The position numbers were made by a program, and so were the translations under genes. A stretch of DNA of 64,000 bases from Antedon mediterranea (Eukaryota; Echinodermata; Crinoidea; Comatulida; Antedonidae), in the NCBI RefSeq assembly GCF_964355755.1, contig NC_092672.1, positions 25,974,501-26,038,500 on the forward strand, in the 5' to 3' direction. This document shows, in pieces, positions 44,901 to 55,995 of the stretch (within the stretch, counting starts at the first letter, position 1; each line of letters opens with the position of its first letter). Below the pieces are notes generated by a model, which saw only the letters and a program-made list of their open reading frames with translations, was not told where the DNA came from and made no database searches.

Positions 44901-46703
44901 TTAATTAAAATTATTCTAATGATCATCGCTATCTAAACAAACAAAATAGAGGGCGACATTTACAATTTTATTTTATAAACCCCGGTGTTTGCTAGTTGGT
45001 GTGAAAAGGGTATCTCCGGAGTTTCTCGACGTTTTGAATGGTCATAAACTCCGGGGTGTCTCCGGAGACACTCCGGAGTTTTGGTGTGAAAGGGGTATAA
45101 TTTTATTATAGTAAATAATAATTAATTATATACACTTTTTATATTTCAGGAGAAATAAACACACGGTCGTCTCTTATAAAGGTGCAATTTATGTTTTTGG
45201 TGGAGATAATGGGTAAGTTTACACATTTATTTTCTGTGTCTCCAACACCTAAATTTTCAAAAGGGAGACATTTAGAAGAAAAAATTTGGTCCTTAATAGT
45301 ATTTTATGAGATTTACCCATTCAGTGATACCCAATGGTTTATATTATTATTTTATCATAATTATTACTGACGCTTCATATCCCATTTGACCTTATTAATA
45401 TATGCTCTTTATTTTATTGCAAGTCATTTGATTAAATAAATGTTTTGTTGAAATTGAAATTTTGTTTAAAATTTATAATGTATGAGGAACTTTTATCTCA
45501 TCACAATTTAATATCAAACTTTACCCACAGCATTGTCATTTTTTCATTAATTTAATAGTCCTTATCCAAGAAGACTCTCCAGTAAGGAGTAAGCATTCAA
45601 CCCTTGCCAATGATATGGCTACAGGGCTACAGGGCTGTACTGTACATATTGTGGTTCCACTGTTTTAACCTCTTATTTTTATTTATTTATTTATTTATTT
45701 CCTTTATTGCATCAAGTAAGCAGTGATGAAGTTGACATAAATATAATAGTAAATATGTAAACACATAGTATAACACAGTCCAAACAAGTAACACTAAAAT
45801 ATATCATAGTCTTTCAATGGCCATCATAGTACATCCAGTAACACAAACCAATAGAGGTTCACAATTTGCTTATCATAACTCAGTTACTGATCATTCACCA
45901 ATCATTGAAAACTCCGTGGAAAGTAATGAAGTTTTTTGTGCGTTGTGTCCGGACTTTGGGGAGGGTGAACGATCTAACGCGTCGGAGCTGATGGTTGTGT
46001 GTGGGAGGTTTAGGTAAGAGAGAGTGTAATATATGATCTTCTTTTTTCATTTTATCAAAGAATTTTCTTGACAACTTCTCAGCCACTCACTGACTCAAGT
46101 GTTGCTGATTGTGTTTTTTTAAATATTTTTGTCATTCATTGCAGAAAGCAAATGTTGAATGATGTTCTACGATTTGATATTAAAGAGGAATCATGGGGAA
46201 GGTAGGTCTTTACTTTTTGTAAGTACAATAAAAAATGAATATATTATAAAATAATATTTGCTAACCACTTAGAATTATATTTTGTTATCTAATTTAATAA
46301 CAAATAATTGTTAAAGGTCTTTGACAAGGAAACATCATCTGACACTTTGCAGACACAGATCCTTGAATGTAATATTAAAGTAGATCCTCTATTAAGGGGA
46401 CACAAGGGGACACCTTTTGGACTGAACAGCGGTGTTTAACGCTTGGTGCATATACTCCCCCTTTTAACGGCTACTAAATTGTTGATAGTGGTACTGTAAA
46501 GTGTGCGGTACACCACATATTAGTTAAAACACTGTTGAGTTTCTTGACGTTTCGATATTGATTCTATTTCTACTTGATGCTGGCACTGGCACTGTAATTA
46601 TACAAATTATGTGTTTCTAACAGAGCGTTTACAACAGGGAGTCCACCCGCCCCTCGCTACCACCACTCAGCTGTAGTTCACAAGGGAAGAATGTTCATAT
46701 TTG
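29928..46703 (+). CDS. LZTR1: Leucine-zipper-like transcriptional regulator 1 (LZTR1) orthologue, first five exons only
   Basis: Known in animals as a Kelch-BTB-BACK adaptor that brings RAS-family GTPases to the CUL3 ubiquitin ligase. Exons: 29928-30024, 41201-41279, 45150-45212, 46145-46201, 46624-46703; phases 1, 2, 2, 2, 1 join cleanly with GT-AG introns. The peptide from exon 2 on reads [20 protein letters not shown], then [58 protein letters not shown] and GRMFIFG, in the order and with the spacing of the start of LZTR1. The first 32 residues ([20 protein letters not shown]) are less conserved, so the exact start rests on an open frame and a good donor. Exon 6 onward (rest of the Kelch domain, both BTB/BACK modules) was not found up to 60 kb. 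Introns 1-3 are loaded with repeats. Confidence 0.9.
30423..34644 (+). repeat. Satellite array 1: about 97-bp monomer, about 43 copies, with higher-order repeat
   Basis: The monomer contains TTGGATATGATCAGTGTAGT, ATTTGATAACTGAGCACGCA and ATCTTTCAATATCTACC, then an AT-rich spacer. Successive TTGGATAT starts are mostly 97 bp apart, with some 89-bp variants. A block of about 857 bp (nine monomers) is repeated: the order of variants at about 32190-33040 recurs at about 33045-33900. It lies in LZTR1 intron 1. Confidence 0.95.
34645..35379. other. Spacer between satellite arrays
   Basis: Unique AT-rich sequence with no gene. It contains a perfect 30-bp palindrome at 35275-35304. Confidence 0.5.
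35275..35304. repeat. Perfect 30-bp palindrome
   Basis: CAGGGAAGAGTTAAA followed at once by TTTAACTCTTCCCTG. A related hairpin with the same GGAAGAG / CTCTTCC core is in MMP-C intron 1. Confidence 0.85.
35380..37650 (+). repeat. Satellite array 2: about 190-bp monomer, about 12 copies, with 4-unit higher-order repeat
   Basis: Monomers share TCAATTTTGGATAAATTGAC, ACTGCGTAAACTTAATGCAA, AACTATAAAAGA and TGAAATAGCTCTAGGTTTGA. TAGCTCTA recurs at 35546, 35739, 35922, 36117 and 36309, spaced 183-195 bp. The order of variants starting near 35571 recurs about 757 bp later, i.e. four monomers duplicated as a block. The last units are shortened and scrambled. Unrelated in sequence to the flanking arrays. 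Confidence 0.95.
37673..39325 (-). repeat. Satellite array 3: the 97-bp monomer of array 1 in inverted orientation
   Basis: Units such as ATGCGTGCTCAGTTATCAAA, TATGACTACACTGATCATAT and CCAACAATGTGATATAGATT are the reverse complement of the array 1 monomer. About 17 copies, more diverged than those in array 1. Confidence 0.9.
39326..39699. other. LZTR1 intron 1, unique sequence
   Basis: No exon, RNA or repeat recognised. Confidence 0.4.
39700..40580. repeat. CTAG / TAGGCCTA-rich low-complexity block
   Basis: Very dense in AGGCCTAG, CTAGCTAG and GCCTAGCTAG words on both strands, strongest at 39960-40340. There is no fixed period, so it is a cryptically simple tract rather than a tandem repeat. 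It lies upstream of LZTR1 exon 2. Confidence 0.8.
41402..41690. mobile_element. MITE (289 bp) with TTGTCAATTGTATGACCCAC termini
   Basis: The left end TTGTCAATTGTATGACCCAC and right end GTGGGTCATACAATTGACAA are perfectly inverted. An ACTGTATATAACCC unit is duplicated just inside the left end. No ORF. It starts about 120 bp after LZTR1 exon 2. Confidence 0.9.
41841..45095. mobile_element. DNA transposon (about 3.26 kb, non-autonomous) with CCCCTTTCACACCAAAA termini and TA target site
   Basis: The left end CCCCTTTCACACCAAAA and right end TTTTGGTGTGAAAGGGG are inverted repeats, each flanked by TA. Both ends carry repeated subterminal ACTCCGGAG palindromes and further internal GGTGTGAAAGG copies (near 41900, 42003 and 45000), likely transposase-binding arrays. 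No transposase ORF remains. A second TIR element (42097-44798) makes up most of its interior. It lies in LZTR1 intron 2, 54 bp before exon 3. Confidence 0.8.
42097..44798. mobile_element. Nested TIR element (about 2.7 kb) with TTAAAGATGTATTGTCCC termini
   Basis: TTAAAGATGTATTGTCCCTT at 42097 and AAGGGACAATACATCTTTAA ending 44798 are inverted repeats. Inside, a TTGGGATGCANCTCCGACTA block occurs twice in direct orientation (about 42706 and 44089). Only short ORFs remain. The termini match the 290-bp MITE in MMP-A intron 2. Confidence 0.75.
45670..46086 (-). mobile_element. 5'-truncated LINE: reverse-transcriptase C-terminus, 3' UTR and AAATA-rich tail
   Basis: The minus-strand frame 46086-45895 (63 codons) contains [27 protein letters not shown] and ends VFNDW then stop: the conserved end of CR1/L2/jockey-like non-LTR reverse transcriptases. 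Downstream on the minus strand come about 200 bp of 3' UTR, ATAAAGG and a (AAATA)n tail at about 45672-45700. Inserted antisense in LZTR1 intron 3. Confidence 0.75.
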
Positions 46704-47816
46704 GTAAGTTTCATATTTACACATTATCCTTTTATAAAACAAAATTAACATACGTAATACAAATATTATAATTATATTTTAAAATAGAAAATAAAAGAAG
46801 GCCGCATTTAATAATTCTTTGAATTGTATACAGTTTTGATATTGACTATCTTATTATATTTAAATCTAATAGGAAAAGAATAATTACTTCTTCATATTGT
46901 GTTTATTTCAGTAAAACAGGAAACTAATGTACTATGCACAATCTTATCTTGTTTTTTTATCAACAAAATAAAAATACATTGTTATTGTTCATTTATAATA
47001 TAAATCTTGTATATCATCTGAATTTAAACTGTCTTCAATTCAAAGAAGTACATGTTACAATATACTTTGCAAGCTGGTTTTTTTTTGTATAGTATCAGTT
47101 TTACAAAAAATGTAGTAAATCAATTTCACTTTTATTAAGCAAAATACTATTTTTCTTTTTTTTAAACTGATGTTGGACATACCACACCAGCTTTATTGCT
47201 TTTGTCTCTTCTCGACATTGTAAATGTCATGTTTTGTGCCTGTTGATATATTTAAATTCTCATTTATATTCTGTATATACTGTAGAAAGGAATACAAATA
47301 GATAAATTAAAACTATAGTACATTGTTTGAAGCAATAAAATAAAAATTAAAACATGCTCCCAAACTCTACCTAGCATCAGTTCTATCCTAATTTTATTTG
47401 CAAATAGCTGTTCATCAAACATTTACTGTTCTTTAGTTCATTCCAAATGTAAATCAAAGTAAATTGAGATGTCTTTGAAGTTATACATAGCATGAACAGA
47501 TTCTTTATTTTCTACTTGACTTGTACATTAACCTATGTCATGCATTTAAAGTCTTTCTCTATACAAACAAATCCCATCTTTGTTCATTGTATTGTCAAAC
47601 AATATGGGTCTATCCAGTAGTTTTAATACTTGTAAGAATTATACTTTCTACTTGACTTAGATTACATGACCCAATTGTCCATATACTGAATATAATATTT
47701 ATGAGTAACATGAGGAAAATGTTTTCATGAGTTCAATGGAACTGTCTATACAACATGCCCACAAACTGTTTTGGTTATAAAACTCAACTCGGAACAAAAT
47801 TATATTTGATTTCAGT

Positions 47817-48042
47817 AAAGGGTTTTTCATACCTGCTCTCGTCCGCACAGTGTTTAAAGCGACTCTTTTATTTCACAACGCGCCAAATAGCTACGTGCCT
47901 AATGAGTAACGCTCATGAGCATGCATGAAATTATCTTTTTAGTTAATTGGCATGTAGTCGCGTGGCGTCTCATAGAGTTGTAACATTAAGGCGCGACTTT
48001 GTTTGTTGCGCGATCACAGGAACCATGCGTGAAAGGCCCTTA
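47817..48042. mobile_element. Diverged TIR element, AAGGGCCTTTCACGC-type ends
   Basis: The left end AAAGGGTTTTTCATACCTG and right end CATGCGTGAAAGGCCCTTAA are imperfect inverted repeats, with GTAA/TTAA next to the termini. Interior is more GC-rich than its surroundings. The TTTCAC-type end resembles that of the 3.26-kb transposon. Confidence 0.5.
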
Positions 48043-49384
48043 AGTCCTTTTTTTGCCTAACTACTGTAGGATATCATACAGTATGTAGCCTAGCTGTCCC
48101 CTCCAAAGAAAATTATAATGACATATTTAAGAACGCTGACTGATTTTTTCGTAAAGTTTGTGTTGAAACAAATCAAATTTAATAATCACTATTTTGTATT
48201 GAAAGCTAAAACCTACACATTATTTATTGGGTCTTTGTATAAGTATGAGTATTTTATTCTGTTGAGATGTGCCCTGTTTTTACCCAAAGAATATCGTGCC
48301 TGTAGAAGAATGAATGAATTGGTTATTTATTGCCAGTTTAAAAATATTGTATCTACATTCTTTTGTGTTACAAAACTATTGTCTATCTATGTGAATTGAA
48401 AGTTTATTGATGAGAAGATTTGTTTAAAAGTGGAAATATTCGAAACTTTTCAAAAATTATCATTAGAAACCAGATGGATTTATTTCAACATGTTTGAAAC
48501 CCTTTTTGACTTTTAAAAAGTAATACCTTGTTTTACTGTCATACAAAAATGGCTCTGAAAAAGTATTTAATCACAATACTTGTTCTGTCTGGGTAGACAT
48601 GTGATAGTTTGTAGAAATTCAATGAAATACCGCTATACTTTCGATTGTCAATCTTTATGGTGGTGTCCATTTGTTTGAGATATTTTAATTCTAAAAATAT
48701 TGTTGCACCACAAACAAATCCCTGTTTTTTCATCAAAGTCTATTAGGAATATTAGCTATCTCACAGAACCTCTCAAAAGAAAGGAAACTATAGTTAACTT
48801 CACTGGGTAATGAAATTAAAGTAAAAGTATCATTTCCTGAAAAAATGAGATGCCTTTGTGTTTTGAATGTTGTGAAATAAAACTCACTATTTTCAGATAT
48901 GTTTTGTTCTTTTCCAAGGTGTTTTGAGTAATTTTAAATAAGACATTCCAATCATCTTTGTCAAGTGTAATTTGGTGATGTAATCTCTGTTTTTGTCTTG
49001 TAATCTTAATCTCTAGGATTAGACAAAATCAGAACAAGGTCTTTCTCAGATAATTAATTCACTTTCATCAATGCCATAGAGTTAATCATGATTATGTAGT
49101 TTTTGTTGTGTAACCCTTCTTGACTTGAAGGCCTATTTTGGTCATTCAATCATTGTCTTTTTCATTCTATCATTCATATCTTTATCCTTGTTCATATCAA
49201 AACTTCTTTCTAAATCGTGGACAATTTTCCATAATCAGAATCTCTACAGTAAATTATCAACCAAATATCGACTCCCATATGAGGGAATCATTTCGCACAA
49301 GTTCTGTACTTGTTCATCCATTTGTTCATTCATGTGTTTATGTTTTCATCTATTTGTTTATTTGTGTATCATTATTCGCTCACC

Positions 49385-49765
49385 TCCTATTCTCAAAAAA
49401 CTATCCCAAATCCAGATTCTGTAAATACTGGAGGAAACTCTAAAAAATGTTTACTTCCTAATTACTGAGAGAGAGAATATAATTTCCCAAAACTAAACTA
49501 GACTACTAGACTGTAAACCCTAAATTCTAGAAACATTTTCCAAAACTAGAATTCCTCAATTCTGAAAATCAACTAAACCAAAATCTAAACTCAAAGGTGG
49601 GAAAAGTTTCCCAAAACTAGACTTCTTAAATACTGGAAGCTCCACTAAAACCAGACTCTTTATTAAGTCATGGAAATATTCCCCAAAACTAGACTTCCTA
49701 AATACTGCAAACTCTTCCAAGACTCCTAAATATCTCAAACTCTCTCAAAACGACCCTAAATTTAA
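49385..49765 (+). repeat. Degenerate tandem repeat, CCCAAAACTAGACTTCCTAA-type unit
   Basis: Recurring AAAACTAGACTTCCTAAATA and ACTGGAAACTCTCC-like words at irregular 35-65 bp spacing. It may be an old, decayed minisatellite. Confidence 0.6.
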
Positions 49766-50134
49766 AAATAAAAAGATCAAAATTACAAAATGCTTTAAAA
49801 AAATTGGATTAAACTCTATTCTAAAATCTGAAAAACCAAAAAAGATTTTGGTTGAATGGTGTCCAGTTTTGTGGGAGTTCAGTGTCCTGCACTTCCGTTG
49901 CTATTCACGCTGGATTTTGTTGACGGTCGTCAATCCACTAGCGTGAATTAGTGTTCTGACGTTTGTAAACCACTAGGGTGAAAATTATCCATTGTTTGAA
50001 ATCCTTAATATTATAGGACTGTGCAACTAGGATTTAAAATCAAAATGACAATTTCATATTAGAGAAATTTCCTATATATTGGTAAATCTTTTGGTGGGTT
50101 TATACAATAAAATATAAAAGGTGATTTACACAAA

Positions 50135-50275
50135 ATCCTTCGAAATTCTTTGTTTCTTTTCTTTATTGTTATCAATTGTCCTTTACGACTCAAATCGTAG
50201 GCTTGTGTGCTTTGTGTAGGCAAAGTCCAGCTTATAGAATTCCTTATTTGGTCATAAACCTCCGTTTAATGAATA
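50135..50275 (+). repeat. Dispersed repeat copy a (pair with 51215-51345)
   Basis: Shares TTGTGTGCTTTGTGTAGGC (one mismatch), AATTGTCCT and TCCTTATTTGGT, in the same order, with the segment about 1.08 kb downstream. Confidence 0.5.
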
Positions 50276-51214
50276 TGAAAATATTTGTTCAATAGAGGTG
50301 GTAGGTGGAAAAAAGTTAAGTTTGTTTATGTTTTTCATGTGAAAATACTGGAAAATGTGCATTCATTTTCATACAGTAGTTCGGCTATAAATGAAGGCCA
50401 GATGCCATCTTGTGTGTTGTGATTCTGTTTTCCCCAATTTTATAGCTCCTTCGTCATACTTTTTTCCCCGTCTAACCCAACCATTATTATAGTTTTTGAT
50501 TTTATTTAATTTATTAATTTTAATTTAATGATTATGATGATGATTTAATTATTTATTTAATGATCCAACAATGGGAGTTAATAGGGAGCTTTCAAATTGT
50601 GATGATCTACATAAGTGGAGTCAATCGATTGTTGGTTGTCACCTGGACTTAGAAACCATCAAAACTGTGTCAAGATGGTGGAAACACAACCCAATATTCT
50701 CGCATATGGACAGAGAATAAAACTTGATGCACTTTTGGTTGTCGTAAATGAAAAGCTATTGGCTGCAGTTAGAAGTCAGAACAGGTTGCTTGTACCAGAG
50801 GAACTTTTTTTATTACAGCCTCCACGAAAACCGAATGCCATCACATTAGAATTAAAATGTGAATAGTATTGATAATGTCAAAAGGCTGCCCCGTAACTGT
50901 GCTACAACAACTCCGGCCCCCCAAAGTCCCACAGAATCCAGACAAAACATGTTAAGTATTACACTGTTACAGGACGGATTTATTAAAGCAGATCTCTGGA
51001 ACTTTTAGGTTGTTACCAAACTAACATTAGTCACATTAATACCCACCAGTATGGATGATAATCTGAGTGACATTTTCACAATTTTTATTGTGAAAAGTAC
51101 TGTAATGAAATGTCAAAAATATGTGGTTATTCAACTAGTAAGATACACAATGAATATTTCCAAAAAAGTCCTTGTGAAGTGTGGAGAATTTCTAGGATTT
51201 ACCACAATAACGTG

Positions 51215-51345
51215 CAAAGTAATTCTAAATTCTTGTTTTGTTTGTTGACAATAATTGTCCTCTAGGCTCTACCAATAAATCATGGGTTTGTGTACTTTGT
51301 GTAGGCGGGATCTGGTACATTGAACTCCTTATTTGGTTAAAAACT
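51215..51345 (+). repeat. Dispersed repeat copy b
   Basis: Diverged direct copy of 50135-50275 (TTTGTGTACTTTGTGTAGGC, AATTGTCCT, CTCCTTATTTGGTT). Confidence 0.5.
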
Positions 51346-53846
51346 ATTAGTTATATCTTATCTGATGAGGTACGTACCATTCTATTGATCAAAAAAACAA
51401 ATTTTGTGGCAGGTACTGTAAAAAAATTCTTATTTTCTGTTTTTGATATTTTTTTAATGTTTACAAACAATTTATGATAATTTTACAGAATCAGATATTA
51501 CGACTGAAGCCATCACTCTCTTTATAAGTTTTTGGAATCAACCATTTTTCGTATTTGTGAAAATGATTTAAGAATAAATCAACAATTTTCATTCTCTAAA
51601 AGCAACTCATTTTTAGTGTATTAATTTTATGTAATTGACTCGATTACATAATAAAATTGTATAGATATTGAAAAACCTCAAATTAGATAACAACTCATCA
51701 CCAACCATGCGTTTGTGAAGGTCAAGGGGCGTTATGCACTTCCTGAAATAAATTTATTCTAAATATGGTATTTGCTTGTTTCAGTACTTATCCATTCCGC
51801 TGAATTTCCAGCAGGAAAAATTACAGATACGATCAGGAAACATTAAGGTTAAGATACAATGCTATTCCGGGAGATCTGGTCATGCTGCTTAGACCGCGGC
51901 TCCATTCATTTCCCAAAAGAATTCTGTTTATATCACGCTTAGTTGCATTCATTATTATTTATGATTGGATGATTAGAGAAGATTAGCTTACAGAAAAAAT
52001 AATTTCTTCCTATTATCTTAATAATATGGTAATTTGTTGACATTATCGGTTAAAACAAACATGACAACTGGCAATATTACCTATTCTTTATTATATACTG
52101 TACCCTTTCAATTATCATTGAAGCAAATTTACACATGCTTATCGTCTCAGTCAATACTACAGCAGCAAACGACAATGCTTCTAGTCTATCTCTGTTTCCA
52201 AGAAAGATTTGTGATTCTAATGATAAGATGTAGTAAATATTATTGTTTTAACTATAGTAGTAGGAATACTCTTGTATAATGCAAATGACACAGGGCCTTT
52301 AGACCTTGTTTCCTAGCCCTATACAAACAATACAGTCAGTAGAATATTGTTGGATGTTCATATGTCACCTCGTCTAGGCCTAGTTTGTACATTTCATATT
52401 ACACAAGCCTAAACTTGGCCAAGAGAAAAAAAAGACAGTCAGCTGTGCTTTATTGCCTTTGCATAAAAAGATCTTAATTTAAGGTACAGGTACATTTAGG
52501 CGTACATACAGTACGGTAGGCTAACATTTTAGAACTTTTAACTAAGATTAGCTATAAAGTTTCATTTCAGATGAACTACTGACACTGTAGTGTCCATTTA
52601 TCATAAATTGTATGTGTGACACAGTACCATTTCTGGCCATCTAGGGTTCTGATTTAACAAAATTCCCTGTGTTGGTAAAATTCCGGTGTATGATTTTCCC
52701 AATGTCAACCTGGGTAGAAGCAGAAATTTTTCCACTAAAGCCATGTGGTTGTACGAGGGCATTTTCCAGTCCACAGAGTAGTTGTTCTGGATGAAACAGT
52801 TAGTTATCCCCAAGGGGTGCAGTATTTAACTGTTGTGTAATTAGTAATTCACATCCAAGATTTGAATTGTTTTTTTTATGAGGGAATTTACTATTAGTAC
52901 AGAAAGTGACGCACCGGAGTGAGACTGATAGTCAGTCCTTGTTTACCTACAGAACCTTCAAACACTTTATAATATGTGTTAAATTTTGATGGAAGATAGA
53001 ATGATTTTTAAATTTTTTTATTTTTATATGACCATTTAAAAAAAATCACAATACTGAAGAAAAAAAATCAACCCACGCTGTTCCGAAATTTGATAATGAA
53101 TGCGCTACTACAGTAGGAATCTGATCGTGAATACTTTTTCATTTGGTCTTATGGTTCTCCAAATATTTCCTGAATTGAGCTGTTCTTATTAAAGACCACA
53201 TTTTTAGAAGATCTTCAAAAATAGACGTACTGTAGTTATTACAGCATGAGTAATCAATATTATTAGTGTCTATATTTTGTTACTTGGCGTCGGTAATATC
53301 GCGTGGTGATCAATACAAGCTGTAAAGTTCCTGGTCAAATTGAACAGTTCCTGGTCAAAATTGAACAGTTCTTGTTAATGTTATGTGATGACTTTCTGTG
53401 GTAATGTGGTCATAGAAATCCTGTGATGCACTGTACTCTATTATAATCATTAGTCATGCAATGTTACTGGCATGACTTTCCTAATAACACATGATACAAC
53501 TGTATGTTTCAGGATATACTATGGTTACAACATTTTGAATAGTGTAGATGTACAGTAGCTTGGTGGTTCCCTTGCCTTCCAATCCCAGGTTCCAATTCTC
53601 CACTCCCTAAGCCTCAAATGAGACTTACAGTAGTGCTCACGATAAATTATGAAATAGTTTATCCAACAAGTATTGCTGAGTTGCTCACTGTTGGATGCAT
53701 ATGAAAAAAAAATCATTTGTTTATCTGAAAGGTCAACTACACTTTCCCAAATGACTGGTGTGTACCCTGCAAATTTGCCAGGTCAACTCTAGCCTCCAAC
53801 ATCTTGTTATAGAATGTTATTGTTATGTTACCCAGTTGTCTGAGGG

Positions 53847-54481
53847 TATGTTCAGACAGTGTTACGGTGGATCAGTTATGTAAGCGGCGTACATATTTTT
53901 GTGTCTGAACCATGCCGCGGATTAGCGTTAGGGAGCTCTTACTCCGTGCCAGTGGCGTTAATGGTAGATTTAATAACGCTAATCCAGTGATGCATCAGTG
54001 ATTTTAACCTTAACCAATGAAAAGACACGACTACGATTAACTACATACCTGTAACCTAGTATACGACAGCGATGTCAAATGTATTTTCAGGTTTTCAATT
54101 TTAAAGAACAGTAAAGTTGGCATCAGTGATATGATATTTTCATAAATTAAATCAATTAATCAGATAATTTTCCGTGTAATAATTACGTTTTAAATTTTTT
54201 GGAATTAAAATGCAATTCTGCAAGTATTAAGAACAAATCAGTATATTTGAAGGTAAACATTATATAAATAACAATAACAAAAAACAATGTTACAATGTAA
54301 ACTTTCATGCATTGTCATAAATGTATACATATTGTTCTATCTGCTTTGACCTGATCAGAGTGTTTTACACAAGGCATTGGAATGTTGGTCGTTGTGTCTG
54401 AACACCTTGGCTTTTAACGCCACGGATTACCGTACGCCTTGCGTAGATAACTCCACCGTAACTCCATTAGTCTGAACATAC
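53847..54481. mobile_element. TIR element (about 635 bp), TATGTTCAGACAGTGTTACG termini
   Basis: The left end TATGTTCAGAC...GTTACGGTGGA and right end TCCACCGTAAC...GTCTGAACATA are inverted repeats. More inverted blocks lie inside (TGTGTCTGAAC, ACGCC, GGATTA). No transposase ORF. Confidence 0.75.
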
Positions 54482-55794
54482 TGTACCCTAAGAATGTTCT
54501 CAGAAATTCAAGTTTCATAAAGAAAACACCCTTTACAAAATTACTGTAGGTCATTGACAAAACTAAAGGGGAATTTTTATTTCATGTGATGTCATAGTCT
54601 GGGCTCCAGACAGAGTTTTTTCTTAATATTAGTAAAAATATAAATATTGTTGCACATATGGCGTTTCATACCTGTATTACTTGAGTTTGGATACTCCGTC
54701 TGGGGAAACACGCAAAAGTCACGTGGTTTGACACCAAGAATTCTTGGTGCATAGATTATCCGGTTGACTAGTTTCAGCTGCATGCGATTGGCTACTCACT
54801 CGTACACCGTTTTAATATTCATATTTCAGAATTTCAAAGACTCAACAACTAAGATGGTATGCATGCGCTATGTTACGTTTAGACCATGTACTTGGGTACA
54901 TTGATGAAAGTTTCTGAAGGCTAGAAATGATTTTATATGCCTAGTAGTCTGGTAAACATTTGATGGGATTTTTCCCAAGAACATGAAAACTCGTCTTGCT
55001 TCTCCGCAAATCAAACATTGAATGGATCATTTAATATTACGCGGAGATAATTTGATTTAATTCCCACCCAGACTCTATCCTGTTCTGTGTAGTGGTGTCG
55101 TAGCCCTGTCTGTTGTTTGTGAATCCTGTTGTGTGCCGGTGGTGGTATGTAGGCCTACCTCTTATTGGCGTTTTATTTGGCAGATCATACGTGCGAGCTG
55201 AGTAGGACCTACGAAGGAGGCCTAGGTGAAGGACTAAACAATAAACAAAACAACTTGGCAACACGATTTCATATTTCAACGGTCTAGATCGTACATTCAG
55301 CACTGTACGTACTCGATCTTTTTCATTTTGAAACAAAATGATCATTGGTTGATTCGAAATCCATATTTACATACCGCCCGCCCCATAAAGCCAAATACGG
55401 TATGATAACCTACGTCATTCTTATCAGATGTATTTTCAGACAAAAATCGCGGTCGAAATAAAAACAAATAAATTATAAAAAAAAACAATACAGACTTGGG
55501 GCAAGTCTAGTGATGTCATTGTCAATGAAGCTATAGCATATTAGTAATATTTGCTTGAGCATGAGCAGTTTCAGAGACTGCATGCATTATTCATTTTTCA
55601 GAATGTTATGATGGATAGATAATGCTCTAGGCTTCTCATAGTAATTAGAAGTGTGTCTATGGCGTTTTTTATAGAAGTGTATGGTTTTTCTAAAGGCACA
55701 ATTTGCACAGATTTTAATCAAAATGAGTCACATACTGTACTACATCATGCCCTTAGTTGCCCTTCAACATTTTGATTCAACTTACCTGTAACTG

Positions 55795-55995
55795 TAGGAT
55801 GCTGACTGTTTGACCGCCTGAGCCCATTGCACTTTAGGTATCTTAAAAGGTTTTTCGTTGATCACCCACATTTTCAAACATTTTTTTAAACTCAAATTTA
55901 GCAGAAATGCAGTCGATAAACATTTTATTTTTTAATCTATTTTGAAATAAATGGTTTGTACTTCACTATGCAGCAGAAACAGACCCTAACGATTT
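55795..55995 (+). repeat. Dispersed repeat, left copy of an inverted pair
   Basis: Carries TTTGACCGCCTGAG, TTTAGCAGAAATGCAG and TATGCAGCAGAAACAG in this order. The reverse-complement blocks occur in mirrored order at 58310-58475. Confidence 0.5.

Noticed and set aside
48118-48399. 93-codon ORF after the 47.8-kb TIR element
   Set aside because: Aromatic- and Leu-rich translation typical of AT-rich non-coding DNA; no domain.
50615-50866. 83-codon ORF on the plus strand
   Set aside because: No known motif, no Kelch or BTB residues, no splice sites of matching phase. Not enough to call a gene.
53510-53550. Candidate LZTR1 exon 6 (TTTCAG followed by codons for Gly-Tyr-Thr)
   Set aside because: The frame gives GYTMVTTF then a stop and lacks the expected Kelch continuation and a donor. 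A chance match.
55037-55345. 102-codon ORF on the minus strand
   Set aside because: Mildly GC-rich but without domain or neighbouring exons; may be repeat-derived.
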